Assembly (NCBI RefSeq): GCF_000340435.2
Contig: NZ_CP011883.2
Span: 124,001 to 188,000 of the forward strand
Source: Mycobacterium haemophilum DSM 44634
Lineage (GTDB): Bacteria > Actinomycetota > Actinomycetes > Mycobacteriales > Mycobacteriaceae
DNA: 64,000 bases
Direction of reading: 5' to 3'
The notes under the pieces: generated by a model
Database searches by the model: none
What the model saw: only the letters and a program-made list of their open reading frames with translations
What the model was told of the DNA's origin: nothing
Translations under genes and position numbers: made by a program
In this document: positions 1-7,271 of the stretch, piece by piece
Layout: each line of letters begins with the position of its first letter
Numbering within the stretch: the stretch's first letter is position 1

Positions 1-347
1 TGGATTTCGGTAAGCATATCAATAATGTCGGGAACGAGATTCAGCATATCTTGGGGGCTTTTTGCGATGCACAAAACGAGATGGTTCCTCTGGACGTGAT
101 CGATGCTAACCGTGCTGAGGTGTTGGCGCTGAGCAACGACAACGAGCTCGGGCAAAACAATCCGGCGATCGCAGCACTCGAGTCGACATATGCGCTCTAC
201 TGGGACTACGACGGCGGGGCGATGGCGAGGTATAGGGTTAGGTTGTTCAGTGCGTTGCGGAAGTTGACTACTCCGTGGCTGCAGCCGCCGCCGATCGCCA
301 GCAACACCGGGTTGGTCCAGCCGATGCCACGTGCTGCAGAGGCTTAG
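1..347 (+). CDS. PPE-family protein, C-terminal part of PPE domain (5' end outside window)
   Basis: The frame is open from base 3 and stops at 345-347, so the gene enters from the left edge. The visible ~114 residues match the second half of the PPE helical domain: 'VIDANRAEVLAL' resembles the usual 'VIAANRALLMAL', and 'GQNNPAIAALESTYALYW' is the conserved GQNTPAIAATEAxYAEMW stretch. PPE proteins pair with PE proteins and are exported by ESX type VII systems. The protein ends about 30 residues after the domain, so it would be a domain-only PPE with no long repeat tail. Several substitutions and a Pro-rich short end leave open that it is a decaying copy; a broken PPE lies 500 bp downstream. 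Confidence 0.6.
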   Translation, partial: DFGKHINNVGNEIQHILGAFCDAQNEMVPLDVIDANRAEVLALSNDNELGQNNPAIAALESTYALYWDYDGGAMARYRVRLFSALRKLTTPWLQPPPIASNTGLVQPMPRAAEA

Positions 348-718
348 GTCGCTGATTCGGCGGGGCTGGTCGTCGGCCGGGCCTTCGGCGATTCATTTGA
401 TAATGCGCTGTGTCAGGCCATGATTAGGCTCGGGCAAGGCCACGTGTATCCGCTGTCACAGCCTAGCTACCGGCTACCTGCACACAGCTAGGCGTGCACC
501 ACACCTGGTTCACTTCACCACATCACTTCCTGAGACGGTGATACGGGGGCCCCAAGGCGACCGTCTGTGTATCTTATACATACGTTGAATTGCGCCAGTT
601 TGTGTGGAGCTATTGGGTCCGTTGCGTAACTGTGTGCAGTGAAGTTGTTGTGCACCACCAATGTGGTGCGGTGTTGACAGCGCAAATAATCGATAGTTGA
701 TCATCCTCGTGCTATGGC
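348..718. other. Intergenic stretch without a recognisable gene
   Basis: I see no ORF with convincing mycobacterial codon use or a recognisable family here. The stretch lies between two PPE remnants and is locally more AT-rich (for example around 560-700), which fits eroded sequence. Confidence 0.4.
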
Positions 719-840
719 TACGGGTTTGTTAGGCAGGTCATCGCTGAGGCGGCGGTGACTAACTATTCGACTGCCGAGGCCAACAACGTCAAGGCCTTTA
801 ATTCAACGAGGGGCCATCATCGTTACGAACCGGAAGGACA
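719..840 (+). pseudogene. Possible PE-family C-terminal remnant
   Basis: The frame beginning at 737 reads 'VIAEAAVTNYSTAEANNV', which resembles the end of a PE domain (AxxYAATEAANA-type). No PE N-terminus (AxxPE motif) is visible upstream; the frame is closed by a stop at 698-700 and runs on without a stop into the following PPE-like sequence. PE genes usually sit directly 5' of PPE genes, which is the arrangement here. The similarity is short and the call is tentative. Confidence 0.3.
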
Positions 841-1326
841 GCGGGCAAACAGATGCAACTCAGGGGCTTCTCACCGGAGGAAATCTCCGGCAACATGTAT
901 GCCGGCCCGGTTCTCAGCCGATGTATAGCGCCTTCCAGCAGTGGCAGTGGGTGTTCTCCAAGTGGGATCAGCTGGCTCGCTCATGTGCGCGAGAGCTCCG
1001 GCAGTTGCAAGAGTTATGGTCAGGTCCGTCGGCGGTACAGGTGGCTGCGAGGGTCAAAAAATTTCAAGAGTGGCTGGAATGCCATGACTGACGCGATCTG
1101 GGCAATCCGTGACCAAGCCAAGGAGCTCGCGGACGCCTACGAGAGTGCGTACCGAAGCGTGGTGCCTCCCAAGACGATCGCCACCAACCGTGCTGAGAAG
1201 CGGGCGCTGCTGGCGATCAACTCGATCGGTTTATTTGACCAGGACATCGCGGAGCTCGACGACCTGTACATGCAGTATGGGGGCGAGGATGAAGCTGTGA
1301 TGCTGAACTATGCCGATGCGGGTTGA
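841..1326 (+). pseudogene. PPE-family pseudogene with two compensating frameshifts
   Basis: Three segments in two frames add up to one PPE domain. Frame 1 (from 853) gives 'FSPEEISGNMYAGP', the PPE N-terminus. From about 915 the match moves to another frame: 'YSAFQQWQWVFSKWDQLA' and 'LWSGPSAVQVAARV' (compare WQGPSAAAMAAAA). At about 1065-1080 it returns to the first frame with 'AIWAIRDQAKELADAYESAY', 'VVPPKTIATNRAEKRALLA' and 'DIAELDDLYMQY', ending at a stop at 1324-1326. The frame 1 ORF is continuous but its middle is nonsense, so the product would not fold as PPE. Compensating shifts could also be assembly errors. Confidence 0.6.
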
Positions 1327-1777
1327 TCGACGAGTGTGTGATGATGCCACGCCCAACCAGACTGATCAGGTGAGGAGCCGTGCACCGGTCCGTGCGAGCT
1401 GCACCCCTATCCTGGTCGAGTGTGTGTCGGCAACTAGGTGCGACGATTTTGGTCGGCCCGGCACGATCGCTGAGGGATACCACTCCGCACCGCCGGTGCT
1501 GGCAGTAGGAAAGCGGGCCATTAAACGCATACTTGCGCCGTCGATCACGAACGGCGTTTAGCGCAGGTGCACAACGCTTCTCGCTGACCATATCCGTCGA
1601 ACTCATATGGGATCCTGGTGCGGGGATCATCAAACCGGGAGTCCACCATCGGCTGAGCCGCCGCCTCATTCGCGCTCGTGGCTCGCCGAGCGTAGCTGGC
1701 ATCGGTTTTGACGTCCGGTGCTTCGGCGGTGTGCGCGTCCTCTTGCGTGGTGGGCTGCCCGCATTGAATGATCGGCC
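1327..1777. other. No recognisable gene
   Basis: Only short overlapping ORFs on both strands, none with family resemblance or a ribosome-binding site. Likely eroded sequence between the PPE remnant and the DUF2127 gene. Confidence 0.4.
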
Positions 1778-2542
1778 ATGCGCAAAGACCGCGGCAGCAA
1801 CCGATGGGAACTAGTCACCTGCGCGCTGGCCGGACACGTCACTTACCAGCCGGACGACGCGGCACTCGCTGACGGGCTCAGCGGCAACACCGGGCTGGGT
1901 GAAGTGTGGCGCTGCTTGCGGTGCGCAGAGTTCATCCTCGGCGAGCCACACGGCCGCGGCCGCTCGGAATGCGCGCCGATGATCATGCGTGGCAAGGCGT
2001 TACGCCAGGCGATCATAATCCGTATGCTCGCTGTCGAGCGTTTGTTTCGGGCCATCGCGATTGGGCTGGCAGCGTATGCGGTGTGGAAGTTTCGCGGCGC
2101 GCGGGGGGCCATCCAAGCCACCCTCGAGCGTGATCTGCCGATCTTCCGCGCCGCTGGATTCAAGGTCGATCAGATGACGGTGGTGCATGAGCTGGAAAAG
2201 GCGCTGGCCACCAAACCGTCCACCTTGGCAATGTTGACCCTGATGCTGGCCGGCTATGCGGCGCTGGAAGTTGTCGAAGGCGTCGGCTTGTGGTTGCTAA
2301 AACGCTGGGGCGAGTATTTCGCGGTGGTGGCCACCTCGGTCTTCCTGCCGTTGGAGATCCATGATCTGGCCAAGGGCATCACGATGACTCGCGTGGTGAC
2401 TCTCACGATTAACCTGGCGGCCGTGGTCTACCTGCTGATCTCGAAACGGTTGTTTGGTTTGCGAGGTGGTCGCAAGGCGTACGACGAAGAGCGACGCGGT
2501 GAACAGCTGCTCGATATCCAACGCGCCGCGACCAGCACCTGA
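1778..2542 (+). CDS. DUF2127 family membrane protein
   Basis: A 254-residue protein. The N-terminus has 'RWELVTCALAGHVTYQPDD' and a Cys pair, 'WRCLRCAEF', typical of the cytoplasmic head of mycobacterial DUF2127 proteins. Four hydrophobic segments follow, near residues 88-105, 145-165, 172-190 and 208-222; 'EVVEGVGLWLLKRWGEYFAV' is the family's conserved region. The function of the family is not known. ATG at 1778 keeps the whole conserved head; I see no strong ribosome-binding site. It is the first intact gene in the left accessory zone. Confidence 0.75.
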   Translation: MRKDRGSNRWELVTCALAGHVTYQPDDAALADGLSGNTGLGEVWRCLRCAEFILGEPHGRGRSECAPMIMRGKALRQAIIIRMLAVERLFRAIAIGLAAYAVWKFRGARGAIQATLERDLPIFRAAGFKVDQMTVVHELEKALATKPSTLAMLTLMLAGYAALEVVEGVGLWLLKRWGEYFAVVATSVFLPLEIHDLAKGITMTRVVTLTINLAAVVYLLISKRLFGLRGGRKAYDEERRGEQLLDIQRAATST

Positions 2543-2597
2543 CTCCTCGAAACTGCACGCGGGCTAACGTTGCGACCACGACCGGCGTCTGAACACG

Positions 2598-2619
2598 ACT
2601 GTAGCACATGTGCTACAGT
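2598..2619. promoter_or_regulatory. Perfect 22-bp palindrome, probable vapB autoregulatory operator
   Basis: The half-site ACTGTAGCACA is followed directly by its exact reverse complement, with no mismatch or spacer. It ends 7 bases before the GTG start of vapB. VapB antitoxins repress their own operons at inverted repeats in this position, so this is the likely VapBC binding site and probably overlaps the promoter. Confidence 0.8.
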
Positions 2620-2626
2620 CGTTAAC

Positions 2627-2875
2627 GTGGCAGTTGTTGGATTGCGCGAGCTGCGTCAGAACGCCTCCGACCTTGTTCGGCGCGTCGAAGAAGGTGAGGA
2701 AATCACCGTCACCGTGGCCGGCCGACCGGGAGCGCGGCTGGTGCCTGCGGCCTCTCGAATCTGGAGACAGTGGGCCGAGCTGGCCGAACTGTTTGCTGGT
2801 CCCGCAGATCCTGCCTGGGATGCCGACCGCGGGGCAATCGCAGATGACGTACGCGACCCGTGGACGACGGAGTGA
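2627..2875 (+). CDS. vapB: Type II antitoxin, Phd/YefM-type VapB
   Basis: 82 residues from a GTG start. The N-terminus 'VGLRELRQNASDLVRRVEEG' and 'VTVAGRPGARLVP' is the Phd/YefM DNA-binding fold of mycobacterial VapB antitoxins; the acidic, Trp-rich C-terminus ('WDADRGAIADDVRDPW') should be the segment that blocks the toxin. The GTG at 2627 is chosen because it begins the domain and lies just after the palindrome; an upstream ATG would run the protein through the operator. The gene overlaps vapC by 16 bases, so the two are translationally coupled. Confidence 0.85.
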   Translation: MAVVGLRELRQNASDLVRRVEEGEEITVTVAGRPGARLVPAASRIWRQWAELAELFAGPADPAWDADRGAIADDVRDPWTTE

Positions 2876-3252
2876 GGGCGATTCTCGACACCAGCGTGGT
2901 CATCGCGACGGACATCGCGCCCCTCGAAGGCGAGTTGGGCATAAGCGCAATCACATTGGCGGAACTTAACTTTGGTGTTCTAGTCGCGAAGCAACGAAAG
3001 GTGCGTGCCGAGCGGCTCCGACGTCTGCTGGCGCTTCAGCGCATATTCGATGCGCTGCCCCTGGATGACGCCGTGGCAGCTAGCTATGGTCAGCTGGCGG
3101 CAGCCGTCGTCGACGCGGGACGTCAGCCGCGAGCACGATCGATGGACCTGCTGATCGCGGCCACCGCCCACGCCCATTCGGCCCGGCTCTACACCCGCAA
3201 CATCGATGACTTCGCCGGCCTCGACGACCTGGTCGACGTCGTCAAGGTCTGA
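2860..3252 (+). CDS. vapC: VapC-type PIN-domain ribonuclease toxin
   Basis: A 130-residue PIN-domain protein. Acidic metal-binding residues expected of VapC are present: Asp in 'AILDTSVVIA', Glu in 'ITLAELNFGV', Asp in 'SMDLLIAATA' and Asp in 'TRNIDDFAGL'. VapC toxins cleave tRNA or rRNA; the target here cannot be predicted. The start could be ATG 2860 or GTG 2872; the second would form a GTGA stop/start overlap with vapB and begins nearer the beta-1 strand. The intact catalytic set and intact antitoxin argue for a live module inside an otherwise decayed zone. Confidence 0.88.
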   Translation: MDDGVRAILDTSVVIATDIAPLEGELGISAITLAELNFGVLVAKQRKVRAERLRRLLALQRIFDALPLDDAVAASYGQLAAAVVDAGRQPRARSMDLLIAATAHAHSARLYTRNIDDFAGLDDLVDVVKV

Positions 3253-4439
3253 CTACACTGCACTGCCGGCGTTAGCGACAGGATATGGGCCTGGTCGCGT
3301 TCGGATCGAAGAGTCCATATTCGAACTCGATGTCACAGTCGCATCGCTGTGCGCCGTTGGGCGACGATCGCCAAAGTTGCGTCGCGCTCTGACGCAGCAG
3401 GTGCTGCACATAAACCCTGTCGCATTGCTGCGGGGAGAACACCAAGCCCAGGTCGACAGGAAAGCCCGCCCACTCGACGTGGTAGCGTGCCGGCCCTTGG
3501 TCATTGGCGGGGTCGTCCACTGCAGCGCTATGTCGCAGCCGACACTGAAATGGGCAGGCAGTCTTCACGGTGTCGCTAACGGGTCCACCAAAGTCCAGAG
3601 CCACGCCTACCTCTGTCCGTCGCGCGTGCAACCAATTCTTCAATTGATGGTGCGGCGACGTTGTTTCAACAAAAGGTTTCCGACGTTTCCGCCGCATTAC
3701 GGTCCTGGCAAACCGGTTCGTCGCCCCGATATCGCGGCGGCGACGCTGTTGTCTACCGTCGTCGCGTATCCCGAAATACCCGACGCTGGAACGGTTTTTC
3801 CGCATGCCGATGTCACCGATGCGCAGCGGATTCTCGCCTGGTCACGGTCCACAAATGGTTAAGCGCTCCCAAGCACGTTGTCCAAGTGGTCGTTGCCTGT
3901 TCGTCCCGGTGCCGGCTTCATGCCATCCATCTCATTAGCGTTATCGGCGGCCGCTTGCGGCACCGCCCGAAACATCAATGCAGGTGTCATGACGGGTGTG
4001 GGGCGCCGGTCGCTCCACGAATTCGGTGCGCTGCAGGACACGAGGTTGCGATGGTAGACGTGACGGCGCAGATCGCGTAACGAGCTAGGTGCGCCGCCTC
4101 GGGCTGTGGCGCACGTCACAATACGGTTTTCCATGCTGTTTACTCCAACGCGTCCCGTTTGTAAAAGTGTCACGGTGAAATTCGATCAGGCGATTCGCAG
4201 ACCCAACTGACGAAGGGCCATAGCTGTGGTAACAATGCAGATCTGGATCGGCCAGAGCGCTATCAATTTTGATTTCGTCGCCTCGATTAAGGCGCACACG
4301 TATGATGCGCTACTCAATATCCTGAAAGGCAAGCCGCGCCAGCTCGACACTAACCCGCACCTCATGCGTAAGGGTGTTGAGCGCTGTTGATGGGGCCGTC
4401 GAGTGACCGCGCACCCAGCGTCGACGCGGTATTCCGCTG
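3253..4439. other. Degenerate region without a confident gene
   Basis: ORFs up to 218 codons occur on both strands in this 1.2 kb, but none shows a family motif, and their amino-acid composition (rich in Arg, Ser, Thr, Cys) is that of out-of-frame GC-rich DNA. Because a clear nucleosidase pseudogene follows, this is best read as further pseudogene erosion whose parents I cannot identify. Confidence 0.4.
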
Positions 4440-4950
4440 AACAGTCGTGCTGGCGTCGACCGGCATGGGCAAGGTTAACACGGAACTGGTCGCAACGTTG
4501 CTCGCTGACAGATTCCGTTGCCGTGCAACCGATTTTCACCGGTGTTGCCGGCGGTCTGGACCCCGACCTGCGCATCGGTGACATTCTCGTTTGCCGCCCT
4601 ACCAGCCCGGATTATGTCCCGTCATCAACCCGATCGAACGACTCGGCTACCCGGTCGACTCCGAGTTGATAGACCGCGTCAAACACTGTCTCGAGGATGT
4701 TGTCCTTCCTATGCACCCGAACCCTGCTGCACAACGACTTTGGCGGCCTTGCCATCGAAATGGAGGGTGGTGCGCTGGCCTAGATCTGCGAAATTGTTTG
4801 CCATCCCCTGGCTGGTGATCCGTGCGCTGTCCGATCCGGCGGCGCTGATTCTGGGCTGGACTTCAACACGTTTGTCGAAGAGGTCGCAGCTGGTTCGGCC
4901 CGGGTCATGCGGCGACTGCTGCCTGTGCTTCGCCGATACAACGTGTTTGG
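4440..4950 (+). pseudogene. mtn: Broken 5'-methylthioadenosine/S-adenosylhomocysteine nucleosidase
   Basis: Pieces of an MTA/SAH nucleosidase (M. tuberculosis Rv0091 type) lie in order across three frames: 'GMGKVNTELVATLLADRF', then 'FTGVAGGLDPDLRIGDI', then 'NPIERLGYPVDSELIDRVKH', then 'DFGGLAIEMEGGALA' ending in a TAG at 4781-4783, then 'IPWLVIRALSD', then 'VEEVAAGSARVMRRLLPVL'. At least four frameshifts, one internal stop and two small deletions (after GDI and before the EMEGGA block) are needed, so no active enzyme can be made. An intact enzyme would cleave MTA and SAH to adenine plus thiosugar in the methionine cycle. An intact copy may exist elsewhere in the genome. Confidence 0.8.
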
Positions 4951-4958
4951 ATTGCGAT

Positions 4959-5429
4959 ATGACCGATATGGAATCCGGACGCTCTGAACGTGTGGTGAGT
5001 GCCACCCGCGTGATCTCGGCTAGCGCGCAGCGAATTTTCGACCTGATCGCCGACCCGTCCCGTCAGCCAAGCTGGGACGGCAACAATAACCTCGCCTCGG
5101 CTGCGCCCGGGCAACGCGTCCGCCAGGTCGGCGACGTCTTCCTGATGACGTTGACCGGTGGTGTGGTCCGGGAGAACCACGTAGTGGAATTCATCGAAGG
5201 CAGCCAGATTGCTTGGCGCCCAGCAGAACGCGGAAAGCAGCCGCCCGGCCACCTCTGGCGCTGGGAACTCAAGCCGGTGAACGCCGCACTCACCACGGTG
5301 ACTCACACGTACGACTGGACGGCACTGACCGACAGCACTCGTTTGGCCAGGGCTCGTGCGACGACGGCCGAGAATCTGCGCGAGTCGCTAGACCGTCTCG
5401 CGTTGCTCGCGCAAGCCAGCGAAGGCTAA
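4959..5429 (+). CDS. SRPBCC / polyketide-cyclase-like START-fold protein
   Basis: 156 residues from ATG 4959 (ATG 4968 is also possible). The pattern 'VISASAQRIFDLIADPSRQPSWDG' followed by beta strands and a long C-terminal helix is the SRPBCC fold, which forms a cavity for hydrophobic ligands; mycobacteria carry many paralogues of unknown ligand (Rv0854-Rv0857 type). The start codon falls just after the last recognisable mtn remnant. An SDR gene follows 57 bases downstream on the same strand, so the two may be co-transcribed and act on the same lipid or polyketide, which is inference. Confidence 0.8.
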   Translation: MTDMESGRSERVVSATRVISASAQRIFDLIADPSRQPSWDGNNNLASAAPGQRVRQVGDVFLMTLTGGVVRENHVVEFIEGSQIAWRPAERGKQPPGHLWRWELKPVNAALTTVTHTYDWTALTDSTRLARARATTAENLRESLDRLALLAQASEG

Positions 5430-5486
5430 TGGGAGCGAACTAGATCCGCCACGGTGCCGCTGCCGCGGTCCGGGTACGGTCACCCT

Positions 5487-6293
5487 ATGGCTCTTCCACC
5501 ATCGGGAAACGACCGCGCCGCCATTGTGACTGGCGCCTCCTCGGGCATCGGTGCGGAATTTGCCGGGATACTTTCCCGGTGTGGCTATCAGGTTGTGCTG
5601 GTCGCCCGTAACACTGACCGCCTCGAACAGCTTGCCGGACGATTGGGCCCACAAGCGCACCCTATGCCCGCCGATCTGTCAGACCGGACGGCTCGAGCCG
5701 GCCTGCCCGACCGGATTGCCGCGCTCGGCTTGGTTCCCGACATCCTGATTAACAACGCGGGGCTCTCGACGCTGGGACTTGTCGCGAAATCGGTTCCCGA
5801 ACAAGAACTTAACCTGGTCGAGGTGGATGTAGCCGCGGTGGTCGAGCTGTGCAGTCGGTTCATGCCGGGAATGGTCGACCGCCGTCGAGGCGCCGTGCTG
5901 AACGTGGCGTCGATGGCCGCGTTCGGGCCGCTGCCCGGCCAAGCGGCCTACGGCGCCGCTAAGGCGTTCGTGTTGTCCTACACCTACAGCCTGCGCGGCG
6001 AGCTGCGTGGCACCGGGGTCACCGCGACCGCGCTGTGTCCCGGGCCGGTGGACACCGGCTTCAGCGACGCGGCCGGGTTCACCAAAGAGGAAGCCGAAAA
6101 CAGCTTGCCGCGGGTCATGTGGGTTCCCGCTGACCAAGTGGCCCAGGCTGGCATCGACGGTTTGGCAGCCGGTAAAGCCGTCGTGATTCCCGGCCGGGTT
6201 AACCGGGTCGCTTCGGCAGTCGTCCGAGCCGCGCCAGCCCAGCTGCTGTTGCCGCTGCTGACCCGCAGCCACCCAGCCATGAAGCGCGCCTAA
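5487..6293 (+). CDS. Short-chain dehydrogenase/reductase
   Basis: 268 residues. The N-terminal NAD(P) motif 'TGASSGIGAEFAG', the 'ILINNAGLSTLG' motif, catalytic Ser in 'NVASMAAFG' and the YxxxK in 'AAYGAAKAF' are all present, so it should be an active classical SDR. ATG 5487 is preferred over the upstream in-frame ATG at 5454 because it begins a normal-length N-terminus. 'PGPVDTGF' after the catalytic Lys is typical of mycobacterial SDRs that act on acyl or steroid-like substrates. The substrate is not predictable. It converges on the methyltransferase gene that ends at 6307. Confidence 0.85.
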   Translation: MALPPSGNDRAAIVTGASSGIGAEFAGILSRCGYQVVLVARNTDRLEQLAGRLGPQAHPMPADLSDRTARAGLPDRIAALGLVPDILINNAGLSTLGLVAKSVPEQELNLVEVDVAAVVELCSRFMPGMVDRRRGAVLNVASMAAFGPLPGQAAYGAAKAFVLSYTYSLRGELRGTGVTATALCPGPVDTGFSDAAGFTKEEAENSLPRVMWVPADQVAQAGIDGLAAGKAVVIPGRVNRVASAVVRAAPAQLLLPLLTRSHPAMKRA

Positions 6294-6306
6294 AGTCCGC
6301 CGCGAC

Positions 6307-7044
6307 TCACCGCTTGCCGCGGACCCACTGAAAGGTGCCGACATTCTTGACTCTCACGCTGGCGAACCCGTTGCTCTCCAGGATGTCACCGATTTCGTCG
6401 TCGTCGAACACGTGGGCCCCGATGTTGGGCAGCATCCGCCAAAACCGGGCAGTCCTCCCGGCAGTGGGAACCATCACAGCCAGCCCTCCACCGGGCCGCA
6501 GCACTCGCGCCATTTCGGCCAAGGCGGCTGCCGGGTCGGGAACCAGCTGCAGCACGGCGATCGAAACGACCGCGTCGACGGTGTTGTCGCGCAACGGAAG
6601 TCGTTGTGCGTCCGCCCGGATGAAGCCGACTTGTGGTCCTGATTCAGCGCGGACGGCGCGGGTGAGCATCGGCTCGGAAATATCAACGCCTAACGCCAGT
6701 CCATCCGGGCCGGCGGCGCGTGCCAGTGACGCCGTGATACTGCCGGGACCCGAGCCGACGTCCAGTGCCGTTCCGCCTGACGGGATGTTCAGCCACTCGG
6801 CGGGGTGCTGCCACGCGGTGATCAGCCGGCGCGAAATGGCTTGGGCATTGTCGTAAAGCATCGATCCGATTGGCGAGGCCCACGCGGCTTGGATCGCACC
6901 GGTGTTTTTCGGGACTGCGTCGTTCTCGATGGGGCCGAGCAAGTCGAGGTAGCCCTTGCTGACGTCCGGATCCGCGGGCGGCTCAGCGAGGAGATCCAGG
7001 GCTCGGCGCAAGGCGGGCGGCAGCGATGTGTGTACGTCGGTCAT
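6307..7044 (-). CDS. Class I SAM-dependent methyltransferase (UbiE/Rv1405c-like)
   Basis: 245 residues from ATG 7044. The SAM-binding motif I 'ALDVGSGPGSITASLARAAG', the acidic end of strand 2 in 'GVDISEPML', 'ADAQRLPLRD' and 'EMARVLRPGGGLAVM' are all in place. The reading frame stays open upstream through a MIRU repeat, giving two further ATGs (7131 and 7167), but the conserved protein begins at 7044, and the preceding residues are the MIRU-encoded peptide. Translation may therefore start in the repeat or be coupled through it. It lies downstream of lipJ in the same orientation. Confidence 0.82.
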   Translation of the reverse strand: MTDVHTSLPPALRRALDLLAEPPADPDVSKGYLDLLGPIENDAVPKNTGAIQAAWASPIGSMLYDNAQAISRRLITAWQHPAEWLNIPSGGTALDVGSGPGSITASLARAAGPDGLALGVDISEPMLTRAVRAESGPQVGFIRADAQRLPLRDNTVDAVVSIAVLQLVPDPAAALAEMARVLRPGGGLAVMVPTAGRTARFWRMLPNIGAHVFDDDEIGDILESNGFASVRVKNVGTFQWVRGKR

Positions 7045-7186
7045 GCGCGCCGCTCTCCCCCTCGCCGCTTCGCGGCTGGGAGGTACCCCCACCTCATCGC
7101 TTCGCTCTGCATCGTCGCTGGCGGTATTCATTGGCGCGCCGCTCCTCCTCATCGCTTCGCTCTGCATCGTCGCTGGCGCGGGTCAT
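7045..7186 (-). repeat. MIRU repeats: one 55-bp short unit plus one 87-bp full unit
   Basis: Read on the minus strand, two units each begin with ATG: 7186-7132 (55 bp, encoding 'MTRASDDAERSDEEERRA') and 7131-7045 (87 bp, encoding 'ASDDAERSDEVGVPPSRE'). The full unit is nearly identical to the pair at 43842-44015. Mycobacterial interspersed repetitive units typically insert at ATGA stop/start overlaps and occur as full and shortened forms. The first ATG has a strong ribosome-binding site (GAAAGGAAG) and opens a 30-codon leader ORF ending at 7094; because 55 is not a multiple of three, only the second ATG is in frame with the methyltransferase. Confidence 0.88.
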
Positions 7187-7271
7187 GCCCACTTCCTTTC
7201 GACCGAAGATCCCAGTTTGGCAGCCTACGCCCAACCCGAGCGGGCCTCGATAGTTCGGAATCGCCGGCCCG

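Noticed and set aside
3272..3805. Minus-strand ORF of 177 codons in the left degenerate region
   Set aside because: Parts look protein-like, but there is no motif, no ribosome-binding site and overlapping ORFs on the other strand are equally long; treated as degenerate sequence.
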